Below, piece by piece: positions 17,107 to 26,050 of a stretch of DNA of 64,000 nucleotides. Under the pieces are notes generated by a model, which worked only from the letters and a program-made list of their open reading frames with translations, ran no database searches and was not told where the DNA came from. The first letter of the stretch is position 1. Every line of letters begins with the position of its first letter. Position numbers and translations under genes: made by a program. The stretch lies in the NCBI RefSeq assembly GCF_026003995.1, contig NZ_BPIG01000004.1, positions 1-64,000 on the forward strand, written 5' to 3'. Origin of the DNA: Tepidiforma sp. (GTDB lineage Bacteria; Chloroflexota; Dehalococcoidia; Tepidiformales; Tepidiformaceae).

Positions 17107-19659
17107 ATGCGAATTCGGGCTGCGCGGACGTTCATCGTCGAACCGAACCTCCCCGGGCCGCTGGAGCCCCTGCGGAAGCTCTCGCGGAACCTGTACTGGA
17201 CCTGGAACACGGATGCGGCGGCGCTCTTCGAGCGAATCGACCGGGAGCTCTGGCGGGAAACGGACCACAACCCGGTGCGGCTGCTGCAGCTGGTGCGGCA
17301 GGAGCGGCTGCACGAGCTGGCGGAGGACGAGGGGTTCCTCGAACACCAGCGGCGGGTGGCCGCGGCGCTGGAGGCGTACCTCGGACGGGCGCCGCTGCTC
17401 GAGGTGGAGGGGCTGGAGCCGGGGGACGTCATCGCCTACTTCTCGCTGGAGTTCGCGCTGGCAGAGTGCCTGCCCAACTACTCGGGCGGGCTGGGCGTGC
17501 TCGCGGGCGACCATCTGAAATCGGCGAGCGACCTCGGGCTGCCGCTGGTGGGCGTGGGGCTGTTCTACCACCAGGGATACTTCCGGCAGGAGATTTCGCC
17601 GGACGGGTGGCAGCAGGAGGTGTACCTCGACCTCGACCCGGCGGCGCTGCCGATGGCGCACGTGGTGGATGCGAACGGGCGGCCGGTGGAGGTCGCGGTG
17701 CCGTTCGACGGCCGGGATGTGTGGGCGCAGGCGTGGCGGATCGACGTCGGGAAGACGCCGCTCTACGTGCTGACGACGAACATCGAGCGGAACCCGCCGG
17801 CGGACCGGGAGATTACGGCCCGGCTGTACGGCGGCGACAACGAGATGCGCATCCAGCAGGAGATGGTGCTGGGGATCGGCGGCGTGCGGCTGCTGCAGGC
17901 GCTCGGCATCGAGCCGGCGGTTTGCCACATGAACGAAGGGCACTCGGCGCTGCTGGGCATCGAGCGGATCCGGGCGGCGATGGAGCGGTTCGGGGCATCG
18001 TTCGCCGAGGCGCGGCTGCCGGTCACGGGGGCGACGGTGTTCACGACGCACACGGCGGTGGCGGCGGGAATCGACCTCTTCCCGCCGGACCTGCTGCGGC
18101 GGTATCTCGGGCATTACTGGGCGCGGCTGGGGCTCGATGACCGCGCGTTCCTCGACCTCGGGCGGACGCGGCCGGGGGACGACGGCGAGCCGTTTTCGAT
18201 GGCGGTGCTGGGGCTGAATTTGAGCGGCTACCGGAACGGGGTATCGCAGCTGCACCGGGGGGTGTCGCGGCGGCTGTGGGAGTCGGCGTGGCCCAACCTG
18301 CCGCACGATTCGATCCCCATCGACGCGATCACGAACGGGGTCCACCTGCCGACGTGGGTCTCGCACGAGATGGGGGAACTGTTCGACCGGTACGTGGGGC
18401 CGGCATGGCGGGACGACCCCGCGAGCGCGAACTGGGCCGCGGTCTACGACATCCCGGACGAGGAGCTGTGGCGGGTGCACGAGCGGCAGCGGCAGCAGCT
18501 GGTGCTCCGGGCGCGGCAGCAGTACACCGAGGACATGCTGCGGCGGGGGCTGCCGGCGAACGAACCGGGCGGCGGCCCGGTGCTGGACCCGGAGGTGCTG
18601 ACGATCGGGTTCGCGCGGCGGTTCGCCGGGTACAAGCGGGCGACGCTGCTGTTCCGCGACCTCGAGCGGCTGGCGCGCATCCTCGATGACTTCGAACGGC
18701 CCGTGCAGGTGCTGTTCGCGGGGAAGGCGCACCCGCGTGACGACGGCGCGAAGGCGCTCATCCGCGAGGTGGTGCAGGTGAGCCGGTCGCCGGAGTTCCG
18801 GGGCCGGCTGGTGCTGCTGGAGCGGTACGACGTGGAGCTGGGGCGGCTGCTGGTGGCGGGCTCGGATGCGTGGCTGAACACGCCGCTGCGGCCGCTGGAG
18901 GCGAGCGGCACGAGCGGGATGAAGGCGTGCGCCAACGGGGTGCTGCACCTGAGCGTGCTCGACGGCTGGTGGTGGGAGGCGTACCGGCCGGGGACGGGCT
19001 GGGCGATCGGCCGGAACCGGGTGGACGACGACCCGGAGGCGCAGGACGCCTTTGACGCCGAATCGCTGTACGGGCTGCTCGAGGGCGAGGTCGCGCCGCT
19101 CTTCTACGAGCGGGACGGGCAGGGCATCCCGCGGGAGTGGGTGCGGCGGATGAAGGAGACGATCGTCACGTACGCGGCGCAGTTCAGCACGAGCCGGATG
19201 GTTTCGGACTATGCACGGCGGGCCTACGGGCCGGCCGCGTCGGCGTGGCATGCGCTGCGGGCCGAGAACCTCGGGCGGGCGCGGGAGCTGGCGGCGTGGC
19301 TGGAACGGGTGCGGGCTGGCTGGGACGCGGTGAAGGTGTACGCGGTCGAAGACGACGGGAGCGAGCTGCGGCCGGCGGATGCGCCGGTGACGGTCCGGGT
19401 CCAGCTCTACCCGGGTCCGCTGCAGCCGGAGGATCTGCGGGTCGATATCGTGTACGGGCAGACGGATGCGCGGCGGGAGCTGCGCATCGAGGCCGAGGCA
19501 CCGCTGCAGTTCGCCGGGCAGCAGGAGGACCGGCTGTGCCGGTACGAAGGGAGCTTCCGGCCGGGTTCCGGCGGCCGCGTCGGGTTCGCCGTGCGGGTGA
19601 TGCCGCAGCACCCGCATCTGCCGGGCGTCATCTGCACGGGGCTCGCGCACTGGGCCTAG
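17107..19659 (+). CDS. glgP: alpha-glucan phosphorylase (GT35)
   Basis: Phosphorolyses alpha-1,4-glucans such as glycogen to glucose-1-phosphate using PLP. The 850-residue protein has the N-terminal DUF3417-type segment (LEPLRKLSRNLYWTWN) of the bacterial/archaeal short-type phosphorylases, the ECLPNYSGGLGVLAGDHLKSASDLGLPLVGVGL block, CHMNEGHSALL, and the PLP-binding region LEASGTSGMKACANGVLHLSVLDGWW containing the Schiff-base lysine. The C-terminal ~100 residues look like an extra beta domain. Followed 12 nt later by a GH57 gene and then glgA, so this is a glycogen turnover operon. Confidence 0.94.
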   Translation: MRIRAARTFIVEPNLPGPLEPLRKLSRNLYWTWNTDAAALFERIDRELWRETDHNPVRLLQLVRQERLHELAEDEGFLEHQRRVAAALEAYLGRAPLLEVEGLEPGDVIAYFSLEFALAECLPNYSGGLGVLAGDHLKSASDLGLPLVGVGLFYHQGYFRQEISPDGWQQEVYLDLDPAALPMAHVVDANGRPVEVAVPFDGRDVWAQAWRIDVGKTPLYVLTTNIERNPPADREITARLYGGDNEMRIQQEMVLGIGGVRLLQALGIEPAVCHMNEGHSALLGIERIRAAMERFGASFAEARLPVTGATVFTTHTAVAAGIDLFPPDLLRRYLGHYWARLGLDDRAFLDLGRTRPGDDGEPFSMAVLGLNLSGYRNGVSQLHRGVSRRLWESAWPNLPHDSIPIDAITNGVHLPTWVSHEMGELFDRYVGPAWRDDPASANWAAVYDIPDEELWRVHERQRQQLVLRARQQYTEDMLRRGLPANEPGGGPVLDPEVLTIGFARRFAGYKRATLLFRDLERLARILDDFERPVQVLFAGKAHPRDDGAKALIREVVQVSRSPEFRGRLVLLERYDVELGRLLVAGSDAWLNTPLRPLEASGTSGMKACANGVLHLSVLDGWWWEAYRPGTGWAIGRNRVDDDPEAQDAFDAESLYGLLEGEVAPLFYERDGQGIPREWVRRMKETIVTYAAQFSTSRMVSDYARRAYGPAASAWHALRAENLGRARELAAWLERVRAGWDAVKVYAVEDDGSELRPADAPVTVRVQLYPGPLQPEDLRVDIVYGQTDARRELRIEAEAPLQFAGQQEDRLCRYEGSFRPGSGGRVGFAVRVMPQHPHLPGVICTGLAHWA

Positions 19660-19671
19660 CGGAGGGAGACG

Positions 19672-20907
19672 ATGACCTACTGGGCGCTGCTGCTGCACTT
19701 CTACCAGCCGCCGACGCAGACGCACGACGTGCTGGCGAAGGTAGCCGAGGAGTCGTACCGGCCGCTCATCCGCGTGCTCCGGGCGCACGAGAACGCGCGG
19801 GTGGCCGTCAACCTTCAGGGTGTGCTCACGGACCTGCTGCAGGAACACGGGCTGGGCGACGTCGTGGCCGGCCTGCGCGAGCTGGCAGAGCTGGGCCGGG
19901 TGGAATTCGTCGGGAGCGGGAAGTACCACCCGATTTTGCCGCTCATCCCGGAGGCGGAACGGAAGCGGCAGATCGCGGAGAACGCGCGGACGAACCGGGC
20001 AGCCTTCGGCCGGGCGTGGAACCCGCGCGGGTTCTTTCCGCCGGAGATGTGCTACAGCCGGGACATCCTGGCCTCGGTGCACGCGAGCGGCCATGAGTGG
20101 CTCATCGTCAGCGGTGTGGCGTGCCCGGTGGAATGGCCGGTGGACGTCATCTGCCGGGTGCCCGTGAACGGAGCGCAGGCGCGGGTGCTCTTCCGCGATG
20201 ACCTCCGGAGCAACCGGATTTCGTTCCGGGAGACGAACCCGGAGGCGTTCCTCGATGACCTCGCGAAGGTGGGGCAGGGCCGCGACGCCTACGTGGTGAC
20301 GGCGATGGACGCGGAGACGTACGGCCACCACATCCGCGACTGGGAGCGGGAGTTCCTCGGCGCCACGCTGGAGCTGCTGGCGTCGGAGGCGCAGGGCAAG
20401 GCGCCGCGGGTGCGGATGGTGCTGCCGAGCGAGCTGCTGGAGCTGTTCCCGGATGGGCCGGTGGTCGAGCCGCATGCATCGAGCTGGAGCACGAGCCTCG
20501 ACGACCTCGCAGCGCACAATCCGTTCCCGCTCTGGAAGTCGCCGGGCAACCGGATTCACGAGCTGCAGTGGGAATACGTGGACCACTGCCTCGACCTGGT
20601 GGCGGTGGCGCGGCGGTACGCGACGACGCCGGAGGCGAAAGAGTTCGCGGCGGCGGCCTACGAGCGGCTGGGCCCGGCGCTCCACAGCTGCCAGTTCTGG
20701 TGGGCGAGCCGGCGGCCGATGTGGAGCATCCCGATGATCTACCGGGGCTTCCTGCTGCTGAACCAGGTGGCAACCTACGCGGCGCACGCGATTGCAGCGG
20801 GCGATGCTTCGGAGCCGGTGAAGCGGGAGGCGCGGTGGCGGCTCGCTGCGGCCAACGAGGCGCGGGTCGAGCTCGAGCGGGAGCTGATCGGGAGCCGGGC
20901 GCCGTGA
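19672..20907 (+). CDS. glycoside hydrolase family 57 protein
   Basis: A 411-residue (beta/alpha)7-barrel protein of family GH57, acting on alpha-glucans. Conserved elements: LLHFYQPP at the N-terminus (His of conserved region 1), GSGKYHPILPLIP (region 2), FFPPEMCYSRDIL with the candidate nucleophile Glu (region 3), and VTAMDAETYGHH with the candidate acid Asp (region 4). It sits between glgP and glgA with a GGAGG-like sequence upstream and overlaps glgA by 4 nt (GTGA). GH57 covers amylases, 4-alpha-glucanotransferases and branching enzymes; with no separate glgB in the window a branching role is attractive, but the protein is shorter than characterised GH57 branching enzymes. Confidence 0.87.
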   Translation: MTYWALLLHFYQPPTQTHDVLAKVAEESYRPLIRVLRAHENARVAVNLQGVLTDLLQEHGLGDVVAGLRELAELGRVEFVGSGKYHPILPLIPEAERKRQIAENARTNRAAFGRAWNPRGFFPPEMCYSRDILASVHASGHEWLIVSGVACPVEWPVDVICRVPVNGAQARVLFRDDLRSNRISFRETNPEAFLDDLAKVGQGRDAYVVTAMDAETYGHHIRDWEREFLGATLELLASEAQGKAPRVRMVLPSELLELFPDGPVVEPHASSWSTSLDDLAAHNPFPLWKSPGNRIHELQWEYVDHCLDLVAVARRYATTPEAKEFAAAAYERLGPALHSCQFWWASRRPMWSIPMIYRGFLLLNQVATYAAHAIAAGDASEPVKREARWRLAAANEARVELERELIGSRAP

Positions 20908-22283
20908 AGATCCTGTTCGCCTCGGCGGAGGTGGACCCGTTCGCGAAGGTCGGGGGCCTCGCCGACGTGGCGGCCTCGCTGCCCCAGCGGCTGAAGGAGA
21001 TCGGTCACGACGTGCGGGTCGTGACACCGTGCCACGCCTCGGCGGCAGAAGCGCACGCGGCCTCGCGGGCGCACCGGCTGCTGCGGGTCGCCAGCCCGGG
21101 CAAGCCGCGGGATGTCGACATCGCGACGGTGGAGGGGGTCGGCGGGGTGCCGGTGGAACTGGTCGGCGACCGGCACTATTTCTTCCGGGCGAACGTCTAC
21201 GGAGAGCCGGATGACCTGCTGCGGTACCAGTTCTTCTGCCGCGCGATCATCGAAATGCTGCGGACCGACGAGTGGGTGCCGGACATCCTCCACCTGAACG
21301 ACTGGCACACGGCGCCGCTGGCGTTCGGGCTGCGGAACCAGGCGTGGTCGAACCCGCGGCTGCGGGGCGTGGCGAGCGTGTTCACGATTCACAACCTGCG
21401 CTACCGGGGGCCGGACGAGCTGAACGACTTCCTCGCGCAGGCGATTTACTACAGCGACATCGTGACGACGGTGAGCCCGACGTACGCGCGAGAGATCCTC
21501 ACGCGGGAGTACGGCGAGGGGCTGGAGGCGCTGCTGGGGCTGCGGGGCGATGCGCTCATGGGCATCCTGAACGGGCTGAACTACGACCTGTTCAACCCGC
21601 GGACGGACCCCCACGTGCGGCACCACTACGACCTCGCGACGGTGGAGCAGCGGTGGCCGAACCGCGATGCGCTGCGGGAGGAGCTGGGGCTGCCGAAGAC
21701 CGACGGCCCGATCGCGGCGATGGTCACGCGGCTGACGGAGCAGAAGGGCGTCGACCTCGCCATCCAGATCGTGCCGGAGATGGTGCTCGCCGGCGGGCAG
21801 TTCGTGGTGCTCGGCGACGGGGACCAGTGGCTGAAGGACGAACTGAAGCGGCTGGAGCGGGAGTACCCCGACCACGTCCGGCTGGCGCCGCGGTACGACC
21901 CGGGGCTGGCGCAGCGGATCTACGCGGGGTGCGACCTGTTCCTCATGCCGTCCCGGTACGAGCCGTGCGGGCTGGGGCAGCTGATCGCGATGCGGTACGG
22001 GGCGGTGCCCATCGGGCGGCGGACCGGAGGGCTTTCGGACACGATCCTCGACCTCGACGAGCACCCGGAGACGGGGACGGGCTTCCTGTTCGACGAATTC
22101 AGCCAGTTTTCGCTGGCCTCGGCGTACGAACGGGCGGTGCGGGCGTTCCGGGAGCCAGACGCGTGGCTGCGCCTGCAGCGGAACGGGATGAGCCGGGACT
22201 ATTCGTGGCGGGCCTCTGCGACCTACTACGTCGAGGCGTACACCAACGCGCTGCGGGCGCGGGGCATCGTGCCGCTGGAGTAG
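20904..22283 (+). CDS. glgA: glycogen synthase (GT5)
   Basis: Elongates alpha-1,4-glucan from ADP- or UDP-glucose. The 459-residue GT-B protein begins VKILFASAEVDPFAKVGGLADV, where the K-x-G-G-L loop binds the nucleotide sugar, and has the GT5 landmarks ILHLNDWHTAPLAF, FTIHNLRYRG, AMVTRLTEQKGVDL and the C-terminal FLMPSRYEPCGLGQLIAMRYGAVPI with the E-x7-E-like region. GTG start overlaps the GH57 stop. Expected length for bacterial GlgA is ~480. Confidence 0.94.
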   Translation: MKILFASAEVDPFAKVGGLADVAASLPQRLKEIGHDVRVVTPCHASAAEAHAASRAHRLLRVASPGKPRDVDIATVEGVGGVPVELVGDRHYFFRANVYGEPDDLLRYQFFCRAIIEMLRTDEWVPDILHLNDWHTAPLAFGLRNQAWSNPRLRGVASVFTIHNLRYRGPDELNDFLAQAIYYSDIVTTVSPTYAREILTREYGEGLEALLGLRGDALMGILNGLNYDLFNPRTDPHVRHHYDLATVEQRWPNRDALREELGLPKTDGPIAAMVTRLTEQKGVDLAIQIVPEMVLAGGQFVVLGDGDQWLKDELKRLEREYPDHVRLAPRYDPGLAQRIYAGCDLFLMPSRYEPCGLGQLIAMRYGAVPIGRRTGGLSDTILDLDEHPETGTGFLFDEFSQFSLASAYERAVRAFREPDAWLRLQRNGMSRDYSWRASATYYVEAYTNALRARGIVPLE

Positions 22284-22301
22284 CGCCGGGGCCGGCCGTG
22301 C

Positions 22302-22307
22302 TATGCT
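22302..22307 (+). promoter_or_regulatory. minus-10 element before the Gfo/Idh gene
   Basis: TATGCT ends 10 nt before the ATG at 22318, predicting a leader of only about 3 nt. It overlaps an alternative ATG at 22303, which argues against that start. Confidence 0.4.
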
Positions 22308-22317
22308 CGCGGCCGGG

Positions 22318-23307
22318 ATGGCTGAGAAGCGGGTGCTCGTGGTCGGCGCCGGGACGATGGGCTCCGCGATGGCGCGGATGCTGGCCGAGGGCCGCGTGCC
22401 GGGTGTCGCCCCGGCGGGCGTCGTCGACATCGACGGGGCGCGGGCGCTGGAGCTGGCGAACGCCGCCGGGACGCGGGCCTTCGGCGATATCGCGACGGCG
22501 GTGCGCGAGACGCTGCCGGACGCAGCCTACGTGGCGACGCCGGATGCGCAGCACCGGGCTCCGGTCGAGGAGCTGGCAGGACTCGGCATCCCGGTGCTGG
22601 TCGAAAAGCCGCTGGCGACGACCGCTGAGGACGCTGAGGCGATGGCGGAGGCGGTCCGCCGGGCGGGCGTGCACGCCGAGGTGAACTGGCTGCAGCGGTG
22701 GAATCCGCCGTTCGCGGAGGCCGCGCGGGCGATCAGCGCCGGGGAGCTGGGGGAAGTGCGGCTGTTCAACGGGCGGTTCAACCACCCGGTCTCTTCGCCG
22801 CGGGAGCGGCTGCACTGGAGCGGCGGGACGACGCCGGCGTGGTACCTGATGTCGCACCTGTTCGACCTCGCGCTCTGGCTCGGGCGGAAGCGCGCGGTGA
22901 GCGTGTACGCGCTCGGCGGCCGGGGCGAACTCGCGGGGCGGGGCATCGAGACGTACGACTGGGTGCACGCCATCGTGCGGTACGCCGACGGCGCGGACGG
23001 GGTGTTCGAGGCGTGCTGGATTTTGCCGGACAGCTGGCCGGCGGCGAGCGACCTCGCGCTCCGGGTGGTGGGGACGCGCGGCGCGGCGGAAATCGACGCC
23101 CGGCAGCAGGGGCTGGCGCTGGCGTCGGAGCGGTACCGGTACCCGCCAGTGCTGCAGTGGGCGCCGCAGCGGATGGCGGCGTTCCTGCGGGCGGCGGAGG
23201 GACGGGGCAGCACGGGAGCGAGCCTCGAGGACGGCGTCGCGGTGACGAAGCTGCTGGTGGCGCTGCACCGGAGCCTCGAGTCCGGCGGAGTCGAGCGGGT
23301 CGAATGA
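22318..23307 (+). CDS. Gfo/Idh/MocA family oxidoreductase
   Basis: NAD(P)-dependent oxidoreductase of 329 residues. N-terminal Rossmann domain with VLVVGAGTMGSAMARML (residues 5-21), then YVATPDAQHRAPVEEL and the family E-K-P motif in PVLVEKPLATT. The C-terminal alpha/beta domain contains NWLQRWNPPF and GATTP-like GGTTPAWYLMSHLFDLALWL, where a His-x-x-D pattern is found in this family. The substrate, usually a sugar or cyclitol, cannot be inferred. The stop overlaps the MazG-fusion gene by 4 nt. Confidence 0.85.
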   Translation: MAEKRVLVVGAGTMGSAMARMLAEGRVPGVAPAGVVDIDGARALELANAAGTRAFGDIATAVRETLPDAAYVATPDAQHRAPVEELAGLGIPVLVEKPLATTAEDAEAMAEAVRRAGVHAEVNWLQRWNPPFAEAARAISAGELGEVRLFNGRFNHPVSSPRERLHWSGGTTPAWYLMSHLFDLALWLGRKRAVSVYALGGRGELAGRGIETYDWVHAIVRYADGADGVFEACWILPDSWPAASDLALRVVGTRGAAEIDARQQGLALASERYRYPPVLQWAPQRMAAFLRAAEGRGSTGASLEDGVAVTKLLVALHRSLESGGVERVE

Positions 23308-24743
23308 CGGCCGCGGGCGACGCCATCCGCATCCACATCGCCGGTCTCGGGCCGGGCGACCCGGGGCTGCTGACGCAGGAGACGGCGGCGCTGCTCGCCT
23401 CCGGGCAGCCGGTCATCCTGCGAACGCGGCACCACCCGACGGTGGCGGGGCTGGCTTTCGGCGGGGAGGTGAGCGACTGCGACGACCTGTACGGCGCGGC
23501 CGAGCGGTTCGACGAGGTGTACCGGGCGGCGGCCGAGCGGGTGATCGCGGCGGCCGAGCGGGGGCCGGTGGTCTACGCCGTGCCGGGGCACCCGCTGGTG
23601 GCGGAGCGGAGCGCCGGGGAGGTGCTGCGGCTGGCGGCAGAGCGCGGCTTCGCGGCGCGGGTCTACCCGGGGGTCAGCTTCGCGGACGTCGCGATTGCGC
23701 GGCTCGGCATCGACGGGGGCAACGTGCAGGTGTGCGACGCGGAGGACCTGCGGATCGACACGTGGCGGCCGGCCGTCATCGGGCAGGTCTACCGGCGCGA
23801 GGTCGCTTCGGAGCTGAAGCTGCGGCTGCTGGAGTGGTACCCGGCGGACCACCCGGTGCGGGTGCTGCGCCGGCTGGGGACGGCCGAGGAGCGGGTCGAG
23901 GAGATGGAGCTGGCGGCGCTCGACCACGGGCCGTTCGGCTACCTCGATGCGGTGTACGTGCCGCCGCTGGCGCCGCTGGAGGACGTGCGGCGGTTCGACG
24001 GCCTCGACTATGTCGTTCGGCGGCTGAACGCGCCGAATGGCTGCCCGTGGGACCGCGAGCAGACGCACGCCACGCTGCGGCCGCACCTGCTCGAAGAGGC
24101 GTACGAGGCGCTGGAAGCGATCGACCGGGGCGACCCGGCCGCGCTGGAGGAGGAGCTGGGCGACCTGCTGCTGCAGGTGCTGATGCACGCGGCCGTCGCA
24201 GAGCGGGAGGGGACGTTCGAGTTCGGGGACGTCGTGGAGCACATCGCCCGGAAGCTGATCCGGCGGCATCCGCACGTCTTCGGCGAAGCGGTGGCGGAGA
24301 CGGCGGAGGAGGTGTACCGGAACTGGGAGGCGCTGAAGCAGCAGGAGAAGCCGCGGGCCTCGATTCTCGATGGGGTGCCGCGGACGCTGCCGGCGCTGGC
24401 GGCCTCGCAGACCATCCAGGGGCGGGCGCGGCGGGTCGGCTTCGACTGGCCGGACATCGAGGGGCCGCTGGAGAAGCTCGCGGAGGAGGTCGGGGAACTC
24501 GCGCGGGCGGGCGCCGGGCCGGAGCGGGAGGCCGAGTTCGGCGACGTGCTGTTCACGCTGGTGAACATCGCCGACCGGCTCGGGGTCGATGCGGAGCAGG
24601 CGCTCCGGGGCGCGAACGAGAAGTTCCGGCGGCGCTTCGGTGAAGTGGAGCGGCTGGCGAAGGAGCGGGGGCTGGAGCTGCGGGAGCTGGACCTCGCGGG
24701 GCTGGACCGGCTGTGGGAGGAGGCGAAGGCCGGCGAAGGGTGA
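23304..24743 (+). CDS. mazG: tetrapyrrole-methylase-like / MazG nucleotide pyrophosphohydrolase fusion (YabN type)
   Basis: A 479-residue two-part protein. The first ~225 residues form a SAM-dependent methylase-like domain (GLGPGDPGLLTQET near 14-27, YAVPGHPLVAERSA). The rest is a double MazG module: RFDGLDYVVRRLNAPNGCPWDREQTHATLRPHLLEEAYEALEAI and LEEELGDLLLQV provide the acidic metal-binding E-x-x-E helices, with a second MazG-like repeat near 390-470 (EKLAEEVGELARA). MazG hydrolyses non-canonical NTPs and can lower ppGpp-related toxicity. The same fusion is known as YabN in Bacillus; the role of the methylase half is unknown. The ATG overlaps the preceding stop. Confidence 0.9.
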   Translation: MTAAGDAIRIHIAGLGPGDPGLLTQETAALLASGQPVILRTRHHPTVAGLAFGGEVSDCDDLYGAAERFDEVYRAAAERVIAAAERGPVVYAVPGHPLVAERSAGEVLRLAAERGFAARVYPGVSFADVAIARLGIDGGNVQVCDAEDLRIDTWRPAVIGQVYRREVASELKLRLLEWYPADHPVRVLRRLGTAEERVEEMELAALDHGPFGYLDAVYVPPLAPLEDVRRFDGLDYVVRRLNAPNGCPWDREQTHATLRPHLLEEAYEALEAIDRGDPAALEEELGDLLLQVLMHAAVAEREGTFEFGDVVEHIARKLIRRHPHVFGEAVAETAEEVYRNWEALKQQEKPRASILDGVPRTLPALAASQTIQGRARRVGFDWPDIEGPLEKLAEEVGELARAGAGPEREAEFGDVLFTLVNIADRLGVDAEQALRGANEKFRRRFGEVERLAKERGLELRELDLAGLDRLWEEAKAGEG

Positions 24744-24772
24744 TTGAGAAGGCCCGCGGCGGGGCGTAGGCT
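24744..24772 (+). promoter_or_regulatory. promoter of the thioredoxin-fold gene
   Basis: TTGAGA (24744-24749), 17-nt spacer, TAGGCT (24767-24772). The ~31-nt leader has a small hairpin GTTGC/GCAAC (about 24778-24792) followed by a strong GGAGGAGG Shine-Dalgarno. Confidence 0.6.
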
Positions 24773-24809
24773 GGTGTGTTGCAATCAGCAACCTGCACGG
24801 AGGAGGCAC

Positions 24810-25451
24810 ATGACGCAGGCGAAGGAATCGGTCATCACGCTGGAGCGCTTCAAGAAGGGGAAGACGTTCCAGGAGTACCTCGATTCGGGCATTCGGAACC
24901 GCGAGCTGTTCGTGGAGAACTACGAGGGCACGAAGCTGACGGCGGAGCAGGAGGCGGCACTGAAGGAGCTGGCAGCGCGGCCGAACGGGCCGCACCACAT
25001 CGTCGTCATCGGCGAGGACTGGTGCCCGGACGTCTACCGGGGCACGGGCGTGGCGCAGCGGATGGCGGAGGCGATGGGCGCGGAGCTCCGGTTCTTCGAG
25101 CGGGACCAGAACAAAGACATGATGGCGGAGTACCTGAAGGACGGGGAGTTCGAATCCATTCCGGTTTTCATCTTTTATGACAAGGATCACCGGGAGATCG
25201 CGCACTTCATCGAGCGGCCTCAGCTGGCGAACGAGCAGCTGCACCTCGCGCAGCAGGCGCTGGGCGACATTTCGCCGGCGGGGATTGCGAAGCAGCTCGG
25301 CCGTGAGCCGTCGGAGGAGGAGCTGAAGGCGGCGCGGGCCGCGGCCCGGGAGCGGTATCTCGCCTGGCAGAAGGGCGAAACCTGGGCGAACTGGCGGGTC
25401 GCGACCGTCGACGAATGCATCGCGCTGCTGCGTTCGAAGCTGGCAGGCTGA
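24810..25451 (+). CDS. thioredoxin-fold protein with a single active-site cysteine
   Basis: A 213-residue protein with a thioredoxin-like core (about 65-165). The site normally C-x-x-C reads EDWCPDVYRG, so only the first cysteine is present; the conserved cis-Pro appears in FESIPVFIFYD. The N-terminal helical ~55 residues and the C-terminal ~60 residues (SEEELKAARAAARERYLAWQ) flank the fold. Related proteins are annotated as thioredoxin-family; with one Cys it may act as a monothiol reductase, chaperone or binding protein. Strong Shine-Dalgarno GGAGGAGG 8 nt before the ATG. Own promoter, so probably monocistronic. Confidence 0.78.
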   Translation: MTQAKESVITLERFKKGKTFQEYLDSGIRNRELFVENYEGTKLTAEQEAALKELAARPNGPHHIVVIGEDWCPDVYRGTGVAQRMAEAMGAELRFFERDQNKDMMAEYLKDGEFESIPVFIFYDKDHREIAHFIERPQLANEQLHLAQQALGDISPAGIAKQLGREPSEEELKAARAAARERYLAWQKGETWANWRVATVDECIALLRSKLAG

Positions 25452-25463
25452 GATCGGGCTCGA

Positions 25464-25503
25464 CCGGGGGCCTCGCCGTCACTTGATCGGCGGGGCTCCC
25501 CGG
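25464..25503. terminator. GC-rich imperfect inverted repeat after the thioredoxin-fold gene
   Basis: Arms CCGGGGGCCTCGCC and GGCGGGGCTCCCCGG pair with a G-U/bulge around a ~10-nt loop. No T-run follows, so termination is only suggested. Confidence 0.35.
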
Positions 25504-25517
25504 CGTGGAATGCGTCG

Positions 25518-25883
25518 GTGACCGGGACGGGGCGGGAGATGCGCACGGGCGGGGGACGCGGGCTGCTGGCCATCGTCCTGCTCGTGCTGCTGCTCGCCGG
25601 CTACGTGGCGGCGATGCGGGCGACGCTCGGCGTATCTGAGGTGCACTCAGACCGGGATGCGGCGGAGCGGGACACGGTGTACCTCGTACTCCACGGCGGA
25701 CTGCTGGCGATCGGGGCAATTGCCGGGTTCGCGGCCGGGAAATGGATCAACGGGCTCGGGCTCGCGTTCGCGGTGCTGTTCGTGGTGGTGCTGGCGGTGG
25801 CGATGGTGGGCATCCAGGTCGCCTCGTTCGAGCTGGCATGCGCGGGCGGGCAGAACGGGCTGATTCGGCACTGGCACTGCTAA
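25518..25883 (+). CDS. small integral membrane protein, unknown
   Basis: A 121-residue protein with three hydrophobic segments: about 15-32 (LLAIVLLVLLLAGYVAAM), 55-72 (LHGGLLAIGAIAGFAAGKW) and 76-100 (LGLAFAVLFVVVLAVAMVGIQ). A short charged loop (SDRDAAERD) follows the first helix, and the tail ends ELACAGGQNGLIRHWHC with two cysteines. I do not recognise the family. Start GTG 25518 or ATG 25539 (seven residues later); neither has a clear Shine-Dalgarno. Confidence 0.6.
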   Translation: MTGTGREMRTGGGRGLLAIVLLVLLLAGYVAAMRATLGVSEVHSDRDAAERDTVYLVLHGGLLAIGAIAGFAAGKWINGLGLAFAVLFVVVLAVAMVGIQVASFELACAGGQNGLIRHWHC

Positions 25884-25951
25884 CGGCGCGAATCCGGGGA
25901 TTCGCGGCTGCAGGCGCGGGGATTCGCTGCCGACAAGCGAGAAAAAACCTC

Positions 25952-25980
25952 TTGCCCCGTGTGGTCACGGGAGGTAGGGT
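25952..25980 (+). promoter_or_regulatory. promoter upstream of the alpha/beta hydrolase unit
   Basis: TTGCCC (25952-25957), 17-nt spacer, TAGGGT (25975-25980). It ends 7 nt before an ATG at 25988 that opens a 20-codon reading frame. Confidence 0.5.
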
Positions 25981-25987
25981 TTCGCGC

Positions 25988-26050
25988 ATGCGCCAGGCCT
26001 ACCGCCCGGTAGACGGCGGGGGTGCAGGGCGCAGAAGGGGGAGGCGATGA
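25988..26050 (+). CDS. possible 20-residue leaderless upstream ORF
   Basis: The ATG lies 7 nt after the minus-10 hexamer, the spacing seen at leaderless genes here. The product would be 20 residues, Gly/Arg-rich (ending RRRGRR). Its TGA overlaps the hydrolase ATG by the 4-nt ATGA arrangement used throughout this genome for coupled genes. It may be a coupling leader rather than a functional peptide; existence as protein is unproven. Confidence 0.3.
   Translation: MRQAYRPVDGGGAGRRRGRR

Noticed and set aside
17062..21027. Minus-strand open frame of more than 1300 codons opposite glgP and GH57
   Set aside because: His/Arg/Pro/Leu-rich shadow typical of GC-rich coding regions; the plus strand has three clear glycogen enzymes.
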